DNA of 64,000 nucleotides from Saccharopolyspora gloriosae (GTDB lineage: Bacteria; Actinomycetota; Actinomycetes; Mycobacteriales; Pseudonocardiaceae), in the NCBI RefSeq assembly GCF_014203325.1, contig NZ_JACHIV010000001.1, positions 4,093,501-4,157,500 of the forward strand, read 5' to 3'. Within the stretch, counting starts at the first letter, position 1, and every line of letters starts with the position of its first letter. This document shows, in pieces, positions 37,305 through 46,005 of the stretch. The notes under the pieces were generated by a model. It made no database searches, had not been told where the DNA came from, and worked only from the letters and a program-made list of their open reading frames with translations. The translations under genes were made by a program, and so were the position numbers.

Positions 37305-38297
37305 GTGTTCGACAAATCATCGCGCTTCATCGCCGTCGTGTCCTCGACCGCGCTGATCGCGCTCGCCGGGCCCGCCGCCGGCGCACAGGCCGCTGAAGGC
37401 GGCGAAGCTAAGGGCGCCAAGGACGTTCCCGTCTACTTCGTGCACGGCTACGGCTACGAGGACTACGACGGGGACGGGAAGGAAGAGAAGGGCAAGGACT
37501 GCTCCAAGACGTGGGGTTCCGCGCTGGACTACTTCAAGGAACAGGGCTGGGACGAGGACAAGCTCATCACCGTGGGCTACTACCCGGACGACAAGTGCGA
37601 CGTGGACATCAATCCCGCCGACGAGTCCGACGCGACCCGCGACACCAAGATCCAGTACGTCGCCCAGGACCTGGCCGCCTACATCAAGAAGAAGCACGGC
37701 GACCAACCGGTCAACATCGTGGCCCACTCGATGGGCGGGCTGATCACGCGCACCGCGATGTTCGGCCACGAGCACTGGGGCGAGCAGAAGTTCCCGAAGA
37801 TCAACGTCGATCAGATCGTCACCCTCGGCACACCGCACAAGGGCGTGATCTGCAAGGGCTCGTGCACCGGCACGACCCAGTGGCAGCAGATGGACCCCGG
37901 CTCCAAGTTCATCGAGGTGCTGCACGACTACAAGCTGACCGATGACTGGGCGAAATCGACGGACTGGAGCTTCGTCGGCTCCAACCAGGACGAGACGGTC
38001 AACGGGAACTCGGCCATCGACCTGGACCACCACGCCGACCACAAATACCGGTACTGGGACGGCAACCGGGCGCCGTCCAACGACGCCTGCAAGGGCCAGG
38101 AGCCGCTGGTCACGCACTGCGGCATCCGCACGCTCAAGAACAACGGCGAGAACCCCGACGGCGATCCCGGCGACGCCGACGGCGACTACAACCTCAACTA
38201 CTGGAACGCCGACGACGGCAAGCGCCACGAGACCCGCAGCGGATGGGCTCCGCTGAAGACCGCGGCCCTCGCCATCTCGCGGGGCGACGACGCCTAG
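37305..38297 (+). CDS. secreted lipase/esterase-like alpha/beta hydrolase
   Basis: A 330-residue extracellular hydrolase. The signal peptide is at residues 1-26 or so (FIAVVSSTALIALAGPAAGAQAA). The mature part starts VPVYFVHGYG, with the HG oxyanion loop, and contains NIVAHSMGGL with the nucleophile Ser and VTLGTPHKG. Aspartate-rich loops YEDYDGDGKEEKG and NPDGDPGDADGDYN resemble calcium-binding loops. Four or more Cys may form disulphides. The GTG at 37305 follows AGGGG by 9 bases and directly precedes the signal peptide. It is a lone gene ending at a strong terminator. LipA-like triacylglycerol lipase is the closest analogy. Confidence 0.85.
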   Translation: MFDKSSRFIAVVSSTALIALAGPAAGAQAAEGGEAKGAKDVPVYFVHGYGYEDYDGDGKEEKGKDCSKTWGSALDYFKEQGWDEDKLITVGYYPDDKCDVDINPADESDATRDTKIQYVAQDLAAYIKKKHGDQPVNIVAHSMGGLITRTAMFGHEHWGEQKFPKINVDQIVTLGTPHKGVICKGSCTGTTQWQQMDPGSKFIEVLHDYKLTDDWAKSTDWSFVGSNQDETVNGNSAIDLDHHADHKYRYWDGNRAPSNDACKGQEPLVTHCGIRTLKNNGENPDGDPGDADGDYNLNYWNADDGKRHETRSGWAPLKTAALAISRGDDA

Positions 38298-38318
38298 TTG
38301 CACGCCCCCGGCAGCGAC

Positions 38319-38355
38319 GCGGCGGCCCATCCGGCATCACCGGATGGGCCGCCGC
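38319..38355 (+). terminator. strong stem-loop after the lipase gene
   Basis: Perfect 16-base arms GCGGCGGCCCATCCGG (38319-38334) and CCGGATGGGCCGCCGC (38340-38355) around a 5-base loop, 22 bp after the stop codon. It also lies downstream of the convergent NB-ARC gene. Confidence 0.8.
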
Positions 38356-38407
38356 GCTGTTCGACGTCAGCGGTCGAGCGCCCGCTCCCCGTCCTCGCGC
38401 AGGGCAG

Positions 38408-40792
38408 TCACTTTCCAGATTCGTTCACATCACCGGCATCACCCTGCCAGCGGGCCAGGTCGTCGCGCGTGCGCCGCGTGTCGGGGTGCTCAGAACCGAG
38501 CACCCGGAGCCGATCAGCGAGCAGAGTTGCGAACCCGTCGACCGCACCCGCCGCATCACCGGCTTCACCGCGCCAATGGGCCAGGCTGTGCCGAGTGGAC
38601 AAGATGGAGGGGTGATCCGGACTGAGTACCCGGCTCTGGTCGGACAACACGTCCTGAAGTTCTGCGACCGCACCCTTCGCGTCCCCGACTCGACCTCGCC
38701 AGTAGGCAAGGTTGTGCCTGGTGATCAGGACGTCCGGATGACTCGGACCGAGCACGCTGGACTCATCGGCGTACAGTTCCTGAAATTCCGCGACCGCACC
38801 GGCGGCGTCACCGGATTTCCCGCGCCAGTAAGCAACATCGTTGCGAGTCATCAGAGTCCTCGGGTGATACGGGCCGAGCACGCGAAATTGATCGACCAGC
38901 AATTCTTCGAGCTTCGCGATCGCGTCCATCACATCGCCGACCTTGCCTAGCTGGTTGGCCAAGGTACGGCGGGTGGAAAGGGTGTTGAAGTGGTCCGAGC
39001 CGAGCGACCTGCATTCATCGGCCAGCAGGCCCTCGATGTCGACGATCGCCGCGCCTCCTTCCTCCGTACTGCCCTTCAAATAGGCCAAGTTGTGACGAGT
39101 GGTCAGAGTATCGATGTGCTCCTGGCCGAGCCGTTCGGTGCTCTCTGCGAGCAATTGTTCGTACTCGGCGACCGCCTTCGCCACATCGCCGACCGCCTCC
39201 CGAAAGCGGGCCAGCTCGTGGCGAGTGTAGAGAGTGTCGATGTGGCCGACACCGAGCACTCGGGATCGATCGGTAAGGAGGTCCTCGAGTTCCCCGACAG
39301 CCCCTGCCGTATCTCCGGATTCACCGTGCCAGCAGGCGAGGTTATGGCGGATGGCCAGGGTGTCCGGATGATCCGGGCCGAGCCGCTGCATAGCGTGAGA
39401 TCGGAGGGCTGTGAAGTACTCGGCGGCTTCGGTGACGCGTCCTGCCGCGCCTCTGCTGTTGCCGGCGCGGGAGAGCACGGGGTGCCAGAGCCGGGTTCGC
39501 CGGTGGAGCGTGTCGGTGTTCGTGCGCAGGACCTGTCCGTATTCGGTGTCGCGTTCGATCTGCGGCCATGCGCTCATGAGAGCGTCGGCGGCGGCGTGGG
39601 CAACGATGGCGAGCTGTTCGTCTCCGAGCCGATCACGGGTGGATCGCTGGACGAGTTCGTGGATTCGAACGCTGCGATGGGGGTCGTCGGAGTCGACGAT
39701 GACCAAGCTGAGGCGATTGAGGCCGTGCAAGGCCTCCCGTACGTCCTCAGCCTCGACCGGCTCTGCAGCACCGAGCCTGGTAGCGAGATGCTCCAGGACC
39801 GCCGGAGCGGTCAAGACCGCATCGGGGATGCCATTGGGATCGAGTACGGCGGCGAGCTCCAGCACGGGCAACGCCAGCCCGGCGGGCGCCAGTTGGTCGG
39901 CCAGTTCCATCGAGAGCGACCACGTGGCGGCCAGTGTGGCACGGTGGTCGTCGGGCAGGCTCTCCGGCTCGGGCACTACTTCGTGCAGTCGTCTGCGTTG
40001 ATCCACGAACCGTTGCAGGTATGCGGCGCAGGTCAGCTTCCGGTCGGTGAGGTAGGCAGCGGCCTGAGCCAACGCGACGGGGAGATACCCGAGCTCGGCC
40101 GCAAGTTCGGCGGCGCCGTCGGCCGACGCCGAGCTGTCAGCCAGCTTGGTACGCAGGTAGGCGGTTGCTTCGACCGCGGTGAACGTGCCGACTTCGATCA
40201 GGTGGCCGCGACGGGTGAGGGCGGCATCTCGGCGACGAGTGGTCACGACCACGCGTCCGGTCAGCTGTCGCGGTGGCCACAGCCCACGCAGGTCACTCGG
40301 CTTCTGCACGTCGTCGAGAACGATCAGCCATCGACGGTCGGTGGCAGCCAACCACTCCAGGAAACGGTCGCTCGCTTCCTGGTCGTCCCGTTCGCCAGCG
40401 CTCTGACCGATCTTCACCGCCGCCGTGGCATAGCTCGACACGATCGCTTCCTGCGCCGCCGCCGTAATCCACACCAGCAGGTCGACCTGTCCGGTATCCC
40501 ACATCAGACGTGCGAACTCAGCCACGAGCTGCGTCTTGCCCGCACCACCCATCCCAGCGAGCACCGCCGTACTCCCGGCACCAATGGCATCGGCCAACGG
40601 AGCGCTCAGATCGCGCTCCTGAAAGCGGTCGGCACCCAGCGGCACCACCCCGACCCGGCACGGCCACCGCACTTCCGGTGCGTGGTGATGATGCACTCCT
40701 CCCACGTAGGCATCACCGTGAACGCTCGCGGCTTGAACGGCATTTCGGACCGCACCGCTGATTTCGTTGGAGGTGCCCAAGGGCTCAGCCAT
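38408..40792 (-). CDS. NB-ARC ATPase with C-terminal tetratricopeptide repeats (STAND protein)
   Basis: A 794-residue STAND-type switch protein. An N-terminal ~40 residues (ISGAVRNAVQAASVHGDAYVGGVHHHH) resemble the short adaptor seen on actinomycete NB-ARC proteins. The NTPase has Walker A GMGGAGKTQ (80-88), Walker B LIVLDD (about 156-161) and sensor VVTTRRRD. A winged-helix region follows. The last ~340 residues are eight tandem 42-residue TPRs built on LGxxHPDTLxTRHNLAYWRGxxGDAAGAV. Such proteins oligomerise on ligand binding and act as signalling or antiphage sensors. No effector domain is fused and no partner is adjacent. ATG 40792 was chosen because the adaptor starts there. Confidence 0.88.
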   Translation of the reverse strand: MAEPLGTSNEISGAVRNAVQAASVHGDAYVGGVHHHHAPEVRWPCRVGVVPLGADRFQERDLSAPLADAIGAGSTAVLAGMGGAGKTQLVAEFARLMWDTGQVDLLVWITAAAQEAIVSSYATAAVKIGQSAGERDDQEASDRFLEWLAATDRRWLIVLDDVQKPSDLRGLWPPRQLTGRVVVTTRRRDAALTRRGHLIEVGTFTAVEATAYLRTKLADSSASADGAAELAAELGYLPVALAQAAAYLTDRKLTCAAYLQRFVDQRRRLHEVVPEPESLPDDHRATLAATWSLSMELADQLAPAGLALPVLELAAVLDPNGIPDAVLTAPAVLEHLATRLGAAEPVEAEDVREALHGLNRLSLVIVDSDDPHRSVRIHELVQRSTRDRLGDEQLAIVAHAAADALMSAWPQIERDTEYGQVLRTNTDTLHRRTRLWHPVLSRAGNSRGAAGRVTEAAEYFTALRSHAMQRLGPDHPDTLAIRHNLACWHGESGDTAGAVGELEDLLTDRSRVLGVGHIDTLYTRHELARFREAVGDVAKAVAEYEQLLAESTERLGQEHIDTLTTRHNLAYLKGSTEEGGAAIVDIEGLLADECRSLGSDHFNTLSTRRTLANQLGKVGDVMDAIAKLEELLVDQFRVLGPYHPRTLMTRNDVAYWRGKSGDAAGAVAEFQELYADESSVLGPSHPDVLITRHNLAYWRGRVGDAKGAVAELQDVLSDQSRVLSPDHPSILSTRHSLAHWRGEAGDAAGAVDGFATLLADRLRVLGSEHPDTRRTRDDLARWQGDAGDVNESGK

Positions 40793-40981
40793 GTGATCAG
40801 TATGACAACTCCGACAAAGCGCCACCTTAGGATTTCCTGGACGAGGCCTGAGTTCCGCGTCCCTGATCCAAAGACCTTCGGGAGAAGACTCCAACCTGCT
40901 TACGTGGCTCGGGCACCTGTTGAGGCTGCGGGCAACGCCCCGGCCCGGTGGGGCGCCGACGGATCGGCGCCCCAGCGGTGC

Positions 40982-43156
40982 TCAGTCCTCCAGCAGGTCC
41001 TCGATGGTGATCGGGATGTGGCGGATTCGGGTGCCGGTGGCGTTGAAGATCGCGTTGGCCACCGCGGCGGCCATGCCGACCGCGCCGATCTCGCCGACTC
41101 CGCGCGCGCCGACCGGGTTGTGCAGGGTGTCGGGGTGCTCGACGAAGTGCACGTCGATGTCGGGGATGTCCGCGTGCACCGGCAGCAGGTAGCCGGCGAA
41201 GTCGCCGTTGGCGATGCGGCCGTTCGGTTCGACCTCCATGCCCTCGTGCAGCGCCGCCGACACGCCCCAGATCATGCCGCCGCTGAGCTGGCTGCGGGCG
41301 GCCTTCTCGTTGATGATGCGGCCCGCGTCGAACACGCCGAGCAGCCGCGACACCCGCGCCTCCCGGGTCCAGCGGTGCACCCGGACCTCGCAGAACTGGG
41401 CGCCGAACGAGCTGAACGAGTGCTTCGTCAGCTCCTCCCCCGGCGCCGAGGACCCGGTGGCCGATAGGGAATCCCGGCCCACGGCCCGCAGCAGCTCGTC
41501 GAACGGCATGCTCCGGCCGTCGGCGAACAGGTGCCCGTCGGCGTAGGTGACCTCGGCTCCGTCGAACGGTGCGCCCGGCTCGGCCGCCAGCTCCAGCAGG
41601 GAGTCGAGCACCGCGGAGGCGGCGACCATCACGGCCGAACCCGCGCTGGCGGTGGCCGTGGAACCACCGGACATGCCGCCCGGCGGCAGCGACGAGTCAC
41701 CCAGCCGCGGCGTGACCCGCTCCGGCGCGATGTCCAGCGTTTCGGCGCCCACCAGCGACAGCACGGTCAGCAGGCCGGTGCCCGGGTCCGCGCCGCTGGT
41801 GGCGACCTCGGCCCCGCCGTCCGCCCCGAGCGTGACCCGCACCGAGGCGGGGAAGCGCAGCGCGGGGAACATGGCGGTGGCCGTGCCGACCCCGACCAGC
41901 CAGTCGCCGTCGGTGCGCCCGGCCGGGGTGCGCTGGTCCCAGCCGAAGCGCTGCGCGCCGATCCGGAAGCAGTCGTCGAGGTACTTGCTCGACCACTGGA
42001 GGTCTTTTCCGGGCGGTGCCAGCGAATTGTTCCGCAGCCGCAGCTCGATCGGGTCCATCTCCAGCTTCACCGCGAGCTCGTCGATCGCGCTCTCCAGCGC
42101 GAACGAGCCGGGCGCCTCACCGGGGGCGCGCATGAACGTCGTCGGCGGCAGGTTCAGCGGCACCATCTTCTGCCGCAGCGACAGGTTCGGCGTGGCGTAC
42201 CACTCGCGCGAGGTGCCGTGCGAAGTCGGCTCCACGAACGAGCGATCCGCGCCGGTGCTGCACCACGAGTCGTGGCGCACCGCGGTGAGCGTGCCGTCCA
42301 CCTCGGCGCCGAGCGAGACCTCCTGCACCGTGGCCGCGCGGCCCGCGGTCGCGGTGAACACCTGCTCGCGGGTCAGCGACGCCTTCACCGGCCTGCCGAG
42401 CTCCCTGGCCGCTGCCGCCGCCAGGAACGCGGGCGCGGAGGTGCGGCCCTTGCCGCCGAACGCGCCCCCGACGTACGGGTTCACCGCGTGCACCTGGGAC
42501 GGGTCCAGCCGCAGCGCCATCGCCAGCTCCGCGGCCTGCATGTCCGAACCCTGGCTTCCACTGTGGACGGTCAGACCCTCGGAGTCCCACCGGGCGACGG
42601 CGGAGTGCGGTTCCATCGGGGCGTGGTTCTGCGGTGCCGTCGAATAGGTCTCCGCGACCACCACCGCGCTGGCCGCCAGCGCGTCCTCGATGGACTCGAC
42701 GCCGTCGGCGAGGATGTCCAGCGAGGGGCCGCCGCCGTGGTCGGAGGAAGGCGCGTCCTCGGCGCCCGCGAGGCCCTCCTCCAGCGAGGTCAGCGCGGGC
42801 CGCTCGTGGTAGGCGACCTCGACCAGCATCGCCGCGTCGCGGGCCTGCTCGAAGGTCTCGGCGACCACGAAGCCGATCGGCTGCCCGTAGTAGGCGACTT
42901 CCTTGTCCTGCAGCGGAACCCACGTGTCGCCGAACGCCGGGAGCGTGGGCGTGGCCAGCTCCAGCGGGTCGAACGGCGAATACGCCCCGAGCACGCCGGG
43001 CGCGGCGCGGACCGCGGTGAGGTCCATCGACGCGATCTCGCCGTGCGCGATGGTGCTGAGCACGAGATATCCGTAGGCCATGCCGGGGAAGTTGTGGTCC
43101 ACCCCGTACTTGGCGCGACCGGTGGCCTTCACCGGCCCGTCGAGTCGGCTGGGCAT
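40982..43156 (-). CDS. molybdenum hydroxylase large (Moco) subunit, PaoC/XdhA-like
   Basis: A 724-residue molybdopterin-cytosine-dinucleotide subunit of the xanthine oxidase family. It begins RLDGPVKATGRAKYGVDH, has the Moco motifs VGGAFGGKGRTSAPAFLAA and FMRAPGEAPGSFALESAIDELA, and ends with the catalytic glutamate Glu689 in GVGEIGAVGMAAA. Its length matches PaoC-type subunits. Start ATG 43156 overlaps the stop of the FAD subunit (TGATG). It is the last gene of a three-gene operon. It probably oxidises aldehydes or N-heterocycles with electrons passing to the iron-sulphur and FAD subunits. No Tat signal is seen, so it is cytoplasmic. Confidence 0.92.
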   Translation of the reverse strand: MPSRLDGPVKATGRAKYGVDHNFPGMAYGYLVLSTIAHGEIASMDLTAVRAAPGVLGAYSPFDPLELATPTLPAFGDTWVPLQDKEVAYYGQPIGFVVAETFEQARDAAMLVEVAYHERPALTSLEEGLAGAEDAPSSDHGGGPSLDILADGVESIEDALAASAVVVAETYSTAPQNHAPMEPHSAVARWDSEGLTVHSGSQGSDMQAAELAMALRLDPSQVHAVNPYVGGAFGGKGRTSAPAFLAAAAARELGRPVKASLTREQVFTATAGRAATVQEVSLGAEVDGTLTAVRHDSWCSTGADRSFVEPTSHGTSREWYATPNLSLRQKMVPLNLPPTTFMRAPGEAPGSFALESAIDELAVKLEMDPIELRLRNNSLAPPGKDLQWSSKYLDDCFRIGAQRFGWDQRTPAGRTDGDWLVGVGTATAMFPALRFPASVRVTLGADGGAEVATSGADPGTGLLTVLSLVGAETLDIAPERVTPRLGDSSLPPGGMSGGSTATASAGSAVMVAASAVLDSLLELAAEPGAPFDGAEVTYADGHLFADGRSMPFDELLRAVGRDSLSATGSSAPGEELTKHSFSSFGAQFCEVRVHRWTREARVSRLLGVFDAGRIINEKAARSQLSGGMIWGVSAALHEGMEVEPNGRIANGDFAGYLLPVHADIPDIDVHFVEHPDTLHNPVGARGVGEIGAVGMAAAVANAIFNATGTRIRHIPITIEDLLED

Positions 43157-44115
43157 CAGCGGCTCCCCTCGGTCAGTTCGAGCAGCGCGCGGATCACGGT
43201 CCGCTTCAGCAGGGCCGGCTTGAAGCCGTTCGCGCCGCGCGTCCGGGCACCGTCGGCGGCCACGTCGGCGGCGCGCTCGAAGGACTCCTCGGTCGTGGGC
43301 AGCCCGCGCAGCGCCTCCTCGACGGCGTGCAGCCGCCACGGGACGGTGGCCACCCCGCCGACCGCCACCCTGGCGTCGGCGATGCGGTCGTCGCGCACGT
43401 CCAGCGCGACGGCGGCCGAGCTCAGCGCGAACTCGTAGGACTGCCGGTCCCGCACCTTCACGTAGGTGGAGTTCGCCGCCCAGTCCAGGCGCGGGACCAC
43501 CACCTCGGTGATCAGCTCGCCCGGCCGCAGGTCGTTCTCGACCTCGGGGGTGTCGCCCGGCAGCCGGTAGAACTCGGCGAGCGACACCGTCCGGGAACCG
43601 TCGGCGCCCAGCAGCCGCACCTCGGCGTCGAGCGCGGTGAACGCGACCGCGACGTCGCTGGCGTGGGTGGCCGCGCAGGAGTCGCTGGTGCCGAGCACCG
43701 CGTGCATCCGGCCCGCGCCCTCCATCGCCGGGCAGCCGCTGCCGGGTTCGCGCTTGTTGCAGGGCATCGCGACGTCGCGGAAGTACGTGCACCGGGTCCG
43801 CTGCAGCAGGTTCCCGCCGATGCTGGCCATGTTGCGCAACTGCTGGGAGGCGCTCAGCAGCAGGGCCTGCGAGATCATCGGGTAGACGTCCGGGTGTGCG
43901 GCGATGTCGCCCATCCGCTCCAGCGCGCCGATCCGCAGCCCGTCCTCGGAATCGAGGCCGCGCAGCGGCAGCTCGTTGATGTCCAGCACCCGCTGCGGGG
44001 TGAGGACGTTGAGCTTCATCAGGTCGACCAGCGTCGTGCCGCCGGCCAGGTAGGTCGCCGGTTCCGCGGTGGCCGCTGCGACCGAATCAGGGGTGTCGAG
44101 CTCAAAGGGTCGCAT
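43156..44115 (-). CDS. molybdenum hydroxylase FAD subunit with 4Fe-4S insert, PaoB/XdhB-like
   Basis: A 319-residue FAD-binding subunit (CO dehydrogenase medium-chain type). FAD contacts are in YLAGGTTLVDLMKLNV and NMASIGGNL. An insert with four cysteines (LLQRTRCTYFRDVAMPC, then NKREPGSGC and later DSCAATH) matches the extra 4Fe-4S cluster described for E. coli PaoB and hydroxybenzoyl-CoA reductase. Its start overlaps the end of the 2Fe-2S gene by 14 bp, so translation is coupled. Confidence 0.92.
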   Translation of the reverse strand: MRPFELDTPDSVAAATAEPATYLAGGTTLVDLMKLNVLTPQRVLDINELPLRGLDSEDGLRIGALERMGDIAAHPDVYPMISQALLLSASQQLRNMASIGGNLLQRTRCTYFRDVAMPCNKREPGSGCPAMEGAGRMHAVLGTSDSCAATHASDVAVAFTALDAEVRLLGADGSRTVSLAEFYRLPGDTPEVENDLRPGELITEVVVPRLDWAANSTYVKVRDRQSYEFALSSAAVALDVRDDRIADARVAVGGVATVPWRLHAVEEALRGLPTTEESFERAADVAADGARTRGANGFKPALLKRTVIRALLELTEGSR

Positions 44116-44554
44116 CGGTGCGCCTCGCTTGGTCGATCGCGGCGATGATGTTCGGGTAGGCCGAGCAGCGGCACAGGTTGCCGGACATGAACTCGCGGAC
44201 GTCGTCGACGTCCTGCTCGATCGCGGCGCTGGCCGACATGAGCTGCCCGGAGGTGCAGAAACCGCACTGCATGGCGTCCTGGTCGACGAACGCCTGCTGC
44301 AACGGCGTCAGCTCCTCGCCCTCCGCCAGGCCCTCCACCGTGGTCACCGGTTCTTTCACGGTGGCCGCCAGGGTGAGGCAGGAGAGCACGGGCCGGCCGC
44401 CGACGTGCACGGTGCACGCACCGCACTGGCCGCGGTCGCAGCCCTTCTTCGGCCCGGTGATGTCGAGCCGTTCGCGCAGCGCGTCCAGCAGCGTCACGCC
44501 GGGTTCGGCGTCGAGCTGCTCAGCGCTGCCGTTGACTTCTAGTGAGATGTGCAA
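44102..44554 (-). CDS. molybdenum hydroxylase 2Fe-2S subunit, PaoA/XdhC-like
   Basis: A 150-residue iron-sulphur subunit with two 2Fe-2S clusters. The plant-ferredoxin type cluster uses Cys39, Cys44, Cys47 and Cys59 (GCDRGQCGACTV, LSC) and the second uses Cys97, Cys100, Cys128 and Cys130 (QCGFCTSG, CRC). The TTG at 44554 follows GGAG and begins the family N-terminus; an upstream start at 44599 would add 15 residues. Unlike E. coli PaoA there is no Tat leader. It is the first gene of the operon, divergent from a TetR gene. Confidence 0.9.
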   Translation of the reverse strand: MHISLEVNGSAEQLDAEPGVTLLDALRERLDITGPKKGCDRGQCGACTVHVGGRPVLSCLTLAATVKEPVTTVEGLAEGEELTPLQQAFVDQDAMQCGFCTSGQLMSASAAIEQDVDDVREFMSGNLCRCSAYPNIIAAIDQARRTDATL

Positions 44555-44648
44555 TGGAACTCTTCTCCGCTGGAATTCCGCACCGGAGCAGGGCGGCATG
44601 ATGTGGTGGGGGTGGTGGCCACGTCGAGCACGACGCCACGCCGGGAAC

Positions 44649-44662
44649 CGGATAAAAATCCG
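44649..44662. promoter_or_regulatory. TetR operator copy 1 of the molybdenum hydroxylase locus
   Basis: CGGATAAAAATCCG is a perfect 5-base inverted repeat with a 4-base spacer, CGGAT-N4-ATCCG. The same pattern recurs at 44680-44697. It lies between the 2Fe-2S gene and the divergent TetR gene. Confidence 0.65.
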
Positions 44663-44679
44663 CTGTCCTCATCGAAGCT

Positions 44680-44697
44680 AGCGGATTAGTATCCGCT
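44680..44697. promoter_or_regulatory. TetR operator copy 2 of the molybdenum hydroxylase locus
   Basis: AGCGGATTAGTATCCGCT is a perfect 7-base inverted repeat with a 4-base spacer and shares the CGGAT-N4-ATCCG core of copy 1. The two centres are 33 bp apart, close to three helical turns, so two dimers could bind the same face. Confidence 0.7.
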
Positions 44698-44772
44698 CGG
44701 CAAACGACGCTGTTCCGGTCGATTCATGCAGTTCCGGAGGCTCTCGGCAGCAGAGCGGACGAAGGAGGAGCG

Positions 44773-45366
44773 ATGGGGACGGGCGCGGTGAACCACCGGC
44801 GCGCGGACACGCGGCGCAACCACGAGCTCATCGTCGCGGCGGCGGCGGAATCGCTGTCGAGCTCCGGCGAAGTGTCGTACAACGCCATCGCGAAGCGGGC
44901 CGGAGTCGGCGTCGGCACCGTCTACCGCCACTTCCCCGCTCCGCAGGACCTCATCCTCGCGGTCTACGAGCGGGAAGTGCGGCACCTGGTCGAAGTGGTG
45001 CCCAGCCTGCTGGAGTCGCACCGCCCCGAAGAGGCGTTCCGGGTGTGGACGACGGACCACCTGGCGCACTACATGATGACCAAGCGCGGCCTCGCGAACG
45101 CGCTCAGCGCCGCGACCGCCGCCCGCGGCGAACTCCCCAAGAGCGCGCACCAGGCGATGGTCGGCTCGCTGGCGACCCTGCTCGCCGCCAACGCCGAAGT
45201 GGGCGCGGTGCGCGCGGACCTCGATCCGGAGACGGTGCTGCGCGGCCTCGGCGGCCTGCTGTTCCTCGACCAGCACGGCCCCTGGCGCGCCCAGACCGAA
45301 AAGCTCATCGACCTGCTCTGGCGCGGCATGTCCACCTGCCCCCCGCGCGAGGACGACGCCGAGTAG
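44773..45366 (+). CDS. TetR family transcriptional regulator
   Basis: A 197-residue TetR regulator. The helix-turn-helix is at residues about 30-60 (VSYNAIAKRAGVGVGTVYRHFPAPQDLILAVYEREV). A helical ligand domain follows, typical of the SbtR-like C-terminal family. It is divergent from the molybdenum hydroxylase operon with two matched operators between them and is therefore its likely repressor. ATG at 44773 follows AGGAGGAGCG. Confidence 0.9.
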   Translation: MGTGAVNHRRADTRRNHELIVAAAAESLSSSGEVSYNAIAKRAGVGVGTVYRHFPAPQDLILAVYEREVRHLVEVVPSLLESHRPEEAFRVWTTDHLAHYMMTKRGLANALSAATAARGELPKSAHQAMVGSLATLLAANAEVGAVRADLDPETVLRGLGGLLFLDQHGPWRAQTEKLIDLLWRGMSTCPPREDDAE

Positions 45367-45372
45367 CCGCCG

Positions 45373-46005
45373 TCAGGCTCGCGCGGCGAACCAGAGCTTG
45401 GCGATGGCGACGACGTAGAGCAGGCCGACGATGCCGTGGACGATGAACGCGGCGATGTTGAGCTCGAAGTTGGACCCGGTGGGCAGCAGGCAGAGCTCGG
45501 AGATGAGCAAGGCGACGGGCCAGGACGCGATCAGCACCGCCTTCTGCCGCTTCGACCAGGACCGGTTGAAGACCGCGAGCGCGGAACCACCGGCCCAGGC
45601 CACGAACGAGAGCACGAAGGCCGCTGCCGCCGTGGCACCGGTGATCTCCCAGTCGGGGTTCTCGTCGAACCCGGCCGACAGCCCGATGAGCCCGCCGACG
45701 AGGAAGGTGAGCGCCGCCGCGCCCGCCAGCATCGCGCAGGCCAGCGCGGCGGCGAGCACCGAGCCCAGCCGGGCGGATCGCGCGCGTTCCGGCTCGACGC
45801 CCGCCTCCGCGGCGACCTGCTCGGGCGTGCCCATCCGAGCGAGCGCGTCGTCGACGGTCGCGGCGTCCGCGTCCGGGGGCACGCTCGCGTCGAAGTGCTC
45901 GTGCACCCCGGCGATCACGTCCCGGCGCACGGACACGGGAGCGTGCCGCAGCAGGTCGTTGAGCTCTTCCAGGTAGATGTGCACGCGAGGGTGGGTCTTG
46001 GTCAC
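45373..46005 (-). CDS. HAAS-domain membrane protein
   Basis: A 210-residue protein. Residues 1-65 form the HAAS/DUF1700-type helical domain (YLEELNDLLRHAPVSVRRDVIAGVHEHFDASV, DDALARMGTPEQVAAEAG). Four hydrophobic segments follow (from about residue 80). HAAS proteins are regularly encoded with PadR regulators, as here, where the ATG overlaps the PadR stop. They are thought to pass membrane signals to the regulator. No enzyme domain is present. Confidence 0.85.
   Translation of the reverse strand: MTKTHPRVHIYLEELNDLLRHAPVSVRRDVIAGVHEHFDASVPPDADAATVDDALARMGTPEQVAAEAGVEPERARSARLGSVLAAALACAMLAGAAALTFLVGGLIGLSAGFDENPDWEITGATAAAAFVLSFVAWAGGSALAVFNRSWSKRQKAVLIASWPVALLISELCLLPTGSNFELNIAAFIVHGIVGLLYVVAIAKLWFAARA

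Noticed and set aside
38408-39380. A CRISPR-like array in the periodic DNA of this stretch
   Set aside because: The period is 126 bp and in frame with degenerate 42-residue TPRs; there are no identical short repeats or spacers.
38990-41467. A long rightward open frame opposite the NB-ARC gene
   Set aside because: No domain pattern; the leftward NB-ARC-TPR frame explains the region fully.
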